Positions 61,606 through 64,000 of a stretch of 64,000 nt of DNA are shown here, piece by piece (the stretch's first letter is position 1; each line of letters starts with the position of its first letter). The notes below the pieces were generated by a model. The model was given only the letters and a program-made list of their open reading frames with translations. It was not told the DNA's origin and ran no database searches. This DNA comes from Pseudomonas sp. Q11 (GTDB lineage Bacteria; Pseudomonadota; Gammaproteobacteria; Pseudomonadales; Pseudomonadaceae): NCBI RefSeq assembly GCF_024494355.1, contig NZ_JAKNQY010000006.1:1-64000 (forward strand), written 5' to 3'. The translations under genes were made by a program, and so were the position numbers.

Positions 61606-63093
61606 TCAGAGGTTTGCAACACGTTCTTGATAGTGGACATAAGCTTTTTGCGATGCTGCGACCTGTTCCATGACAGGCCGGGTTTCACTGGCCGGGTCGA
61701 GCTTGACACAACGCTCGCACAGATCGGCCAGGCTTTCCCGTGCCCCTGAATGGCACCACGCCGCCTGAATGGCCGCGCCCAAGGCGGCCGCTTCGCTCTG
61801 TTCAGTGCAGATGACCGTCGTATCCATGATATCGGCGACGATCTGCCGCCAAACCGGGCTTTTCGAGCCACCACCGATCAAGCGGATGCTCTGGGCCTCA
61901 AGTCCGTTGGCGCGCAGCAGGTCCAGGCCATAGCGCAAACCGAAGGTTGTGCCTTCGACCACTGCCCGACACAGATTGGCCCGGGTCAGGTTGGTGGTGG
62001 TCAGGCCGAAAAGGCTGCCGGTGGCATGGGGCAGGGCGGGAACCCGCTCACCGTTGAGGAACGGCAGCATGCACACCCCTTCGGCGCCTATCGGGGCATT
62101 CGCGACCAGGGTGTTGAAGGCTTCGATGTCCAGTTCCAGCAGCTCGCGCATGGCCCCGGTGGCGTTGGTCAGGTTCATGGTGCAGATCAGCGGCAGCCAG
62201 CCACCACTCGATGAGCAGAAGGTCGCTACCGACGGCTGTGGGCTGACCGCGGGTTCTGCGGCATAGGCGTAGACCGTGCCGGAGGAACCCAGGCTCATGG
62301 TGATCACACCGGGCTGGATGTTGCCGGTGCCGATGGCGCCCATCATGTTGTCGCCACCACCGCTTGCGACCACCGCTTCTGGATTGATGCCCAGGTGTGC
62401 GGCGACGGCCGGCAGGATCCGCCCGACCGGCTGATGGGACTCGATCAGCTCCGGCAATGCCGATTGCAGTCGGCCGTCGGGATCGATGTGTTGCAGCAAG
62501 CGCACGTCCCATTGCCGAGTGCGTACGTTGAAATAGCCGGTGCCCGAGGCGTCGCCGTATTCATTGCAATGGCGGCCGGTGAGCCAGTGATTGAGAAAGT
62601 CGTGGGGCAACAGGATGCTGGCGATGCGGTTGAATAGCTGCGGGTGATGCTCGCGGGTCCACAGCAGTTTGGAAACCGTGTAGCCGGGTGCGATGACCAC
62701 GCCCAGACGCTCCAGCGAGCCGCTTTCGCCTCCCAGGTGGGCGAGCAGACGATCGTTTTGCGGGGTGCTTTCGGTGTCACACCACAACTTGGCCGGGCGC
62801 AGCACCTGGCCCTGGTCATCAAGCAGTACCAGACCATGCTGCTGGCCGGAGACGCTGATGCCGAGGATGGCCTGACCATCGACTCCAGCGGATGCCAGGG
62901 CCTGATGGGTCGCCTGGGTAAACGCGTCCAGCCATTGCGCGGTATCTTGCTCGCGCCGCCCGTCCGCGCCGCTGATCATGGTGTGGGCAGCAGAACCGTG
63001 TCCCAGGACTTGACCGCTGGTTGCGTCCAGGATCAACGCCTTGGTGCCTTGGGTGCCGCAGTCGATGCCCAGGAACAGTTGTTGGTTTGCCAT
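61606..63093 (-). CDS. mtlY: Xylulokinase (FGGY family) of the mannitol operon
   Basis: A 495-residue FGGY carbohydrate kinase: FLGIDCGTQGTKALILD at 7-23, catalytic region GISVSGQQHGLVLLDD, and ATP-site GGGSKSPVWRQIVADI. It phosphorylates D-xylulose formed from D-arabinitol by the polyol dehydrogenase. It lies between mtlD (with REPs in a 208-bp gap) and mtlZ. Also called xylB. Confidence 0.93.
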   Translation of the reverse strand: MANQQLFLGIDCGTQGTKALILDATSGQVLGHGSAAHTMISGADGRREQDTAQWLDAFTQATHQALASAGVDGQAILGISVSGQQHGLVLLDDQGQVLRPAKLWCDTESTPQNDRLLAHLGGESGSLERLGVVIAPGYTVSKLLWTREHHPQLFNRIASILLPHDFLNHWLTGRHCNEYGDASGTGYFNVRTRQWDVRLLQHIDPDGRLQSALPELIESHQPVGRILPAVAAHLGINPEAVVASGGGDNMMGAIGTGNIQPGVITMSLGSSGTVYAYAAEPAVSPQPSVATFCSSSGGWLPLICTMNLTNATGAMRELLELDIEAFNTLVANAPIGAEGVCMLPFLNGERVPALPHATGSLFGLTTTNLTRANLCRAVVEGTTFGLRYGLDLLRANGLEAQSIRLIGGGSKSPVWRQIVADIMDTTVICTEQSEAAALGAAIQAAWCHSGARESLADLCERCVKLDPASETRPVMEQVAASQKAYVHYQERVANL

Positions 63094-63157
63094 AAAAATC
63101 CTTGGGTTAGTCAGATCGATATCAACAAAGGGTCATCGGCGGGTAAACACAAAACCC

Positions 63158-63280
63158 CGTGGCGAGGAAGCTTGCTCCCGCTGGGTCGCGAAGCGGCCCC
63201 ATCAACCTGACAACTAGGTGTCTCAGGCAGATCCAAGGGGCTGCTGCGCAGCCCAGCGGGAGCAAGCTCCCTCGCCACAG
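63158..63280. repeat. Inverted REP pair inside the mannitol operon
   Basis: Two opposite copies of the GGCGAGG(G/A)AGCTTGCTCCCGC family at 63158-63200 and 63239-63280, in the gap between mtlD and mtlY. Being within an operon, the hairpins may lower or stabilise the distal transcript. Confidence 0.85.
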
Positions 63281-63300
63281 AAACAGATCGCGTGGGCAGT

Positions 63301-64000
63301 TTAGTTCGCGTCAGCCAACACCCGCTCAAGCGTCCGCGTGACCCCGTGTTCGCGCAAGCTGTTGCAGCACCACTCAAATGCTGCCACGAACTCTGGCGAA
63401 TTGGGGATGGCGGTGCCAAAAATCTCTTCGACCTCCAGCATCCGCTGGGTCACCAGCGCGTCGTCGGCCACCAGCGCCTGGCAGAACGCCGCCCGTGGAT
63501 CCGGGATCGAGTAGCTCACGCCGTTTTCGTCCTGGCCTTTCAAATACACAGCCCAGGCCGCCACCACCAGCGCCGCGCGGCGGGTTTCGCCGCCGTCGGC
63601 AATCAAACGGTTGATCGTCGGTACGGTGAATTTGGGAAACTTCGACGAGCCGTCCGAACACACCCGCTCCAACTGGTCGGCAATTGCCTGGTTGGAAAAG
63701 CGCTCCACCAGGGTGTTTTTGTAGTCGGTCAGGTCGATCCCCGGTACCGGTGCCAGTTGCGGGGTCACGTCCAGCTCCATGTAGGCACGCATGTAACGCA
63801 CGAACAGCGGGTCGTTCATGGTTTCGTGGACGAAGCGATAACCCTTGAGAAAACCCAGGTAGGTCAGCGCCAGGTGACTGCCGTTGAGCAGCTTGATTTT
63901 CATCTCTTCATAGGGCGACACGTCATCGGTGAACTGCACACCGACCTTTTCCCAGGCCGGGCGACCGTTGACGAATTTGTCTTCCAGTACCCATTGCACG
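63301..64000 (-). CDS. mtlD: Mannitol 2-dehydrogenase, C-terminal part (cut by window edge)
   Basis: The last 232 residues of a polyol-specific long-chain dehydrogenase that oxidises mannitol to fructose and arabinitol to xylulose. The catalytic block KIKLLNGSH is present (Lys, Asn and His equal to K295, N300 and H303 of the P. fluorescens enzyme). The N-terminal NAD domain lies beyond 64000, as would the mtlEFGK transporter genes. Confidence 0.93.
   Translation of the reverse strand, partial: VQWVLEDKFVNGRPAWEKVGVQFTDDVSPYEEMKIKLLNGSHLALTYLGFLKGYRFVHETMNDPLFVRYMRAYMELDVTPQLAPVPGIDLTDYKNTLVERFSNQAIADQLERVCSDGSSKFPKFTVPTINRLIADGGETRRAALVVAAWAVYLKGQDENGVSYSIPDPRAAFCQALVADDALVTQRMLEVEEIFGTAIPNSPEFVAAFEWCCNSLREHGVTRTLERVLADAN

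Noticed and set aside
1..64000. CRISPR arrays, prophage, integrase, insertion sequences, tRNA or rRNA genes
   Set aside because: Looked for and not seen. Repeats present are REP elements, and no transposase, integrase or cloverleaf sequence was recognised.

Overview
The window looks like a chromosomal segment of a Pseudomonas from the fluorescens complex. The support is GC-rich coding sequence, two families of Pseudomonas-type REP elements, the mannitol gene order mtlD-mtlY-mtlZ, an FtrABCD iron operon, and pseudomonad single-copy genes such as rlhA, ybiT, lpxO and a DUF1652 gene. I see no tRNA, rRNA, CRISPR array, prophage or insertion sequence. All identifications were made by eye from sequence motifs and remembered families; no database search was run.

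Layout. 1-338 is a REP-containing tandem repeat. 339-3442 (minus) is the ferrous-iron uptake operon ftrDCBA behind a Fur-like box. 3645-7753 holds a DUF3079 gene, rlhA (23S rRNA hydroxylation) and a membrane diguanylate cyclase. 7907-14411 is a lipid-modification island of two convergent operons: a chalcone-isomerase-like protein, a DUF3833 lipoprotein and a DUF6482 protein on plus; NTF2, SDR, FAD oxidoreductase, DUF1365, cyclopropane synthase and DUF2878 on minus. Each operon is preceded by the same TGTACA-N12-TGTACA operator, which fits control by a LitR/PplR-type light-responsive MerR protein encoded elsewhere.

14800-24993 is a nine-gene amine or amino-acid catabolic cluster: flavin monooxygenase, RidA-like, DUF1028, M20 deacetylase, aldehyde dehydrogenase, an APC permease with a one-base frameshift, class III aminotransferase, an orphan ABC binding protein and a LysR regulator. 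25258-25836 encodes a small stand-alone AID/APOBEC-like cytidine deaminase of lower GC. 25930-30032 has an NDH-2-like dehydrogenase and a histidine kinase with two response regulators. 30374-37243 has three regulators, then an outer-membrane channel, an MFS transporter and an amidase. 37350-42852 has an Rrf2/thioredoxin-reductase-like pair and a LysR-AtuA-CitMHS catabolic set.

42989-53143 is mostly housekeeping: CAP-domain protein, chemoreceptor, uppP, DUF1294, YjbR, LysR with azoreductase, MFS and the ABC-F protein ybiT. 53144-56975 has lpxO, then ku with a ligD that lacks the nuclease domain and three ligase active-site residues. 57175-60575 has a small secreted protein, a PQQ sugar dehydrogenase, a threonine dehydratase behind a complete leader-peptide attenuator, and a DUF1652 gene downstream of a perfect Anr box. 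60655-64000 is the 3' end of the mannitol operon, cut by the window edge.

The most notable observations are the free-standing APOBEC-like deaminase, the paired light-type operators that define one regulon, the Ku-linked LigD with a degenerate ligase site, and the Ile/Thr attenuator in front of a dehydratase that has no feedback domain.
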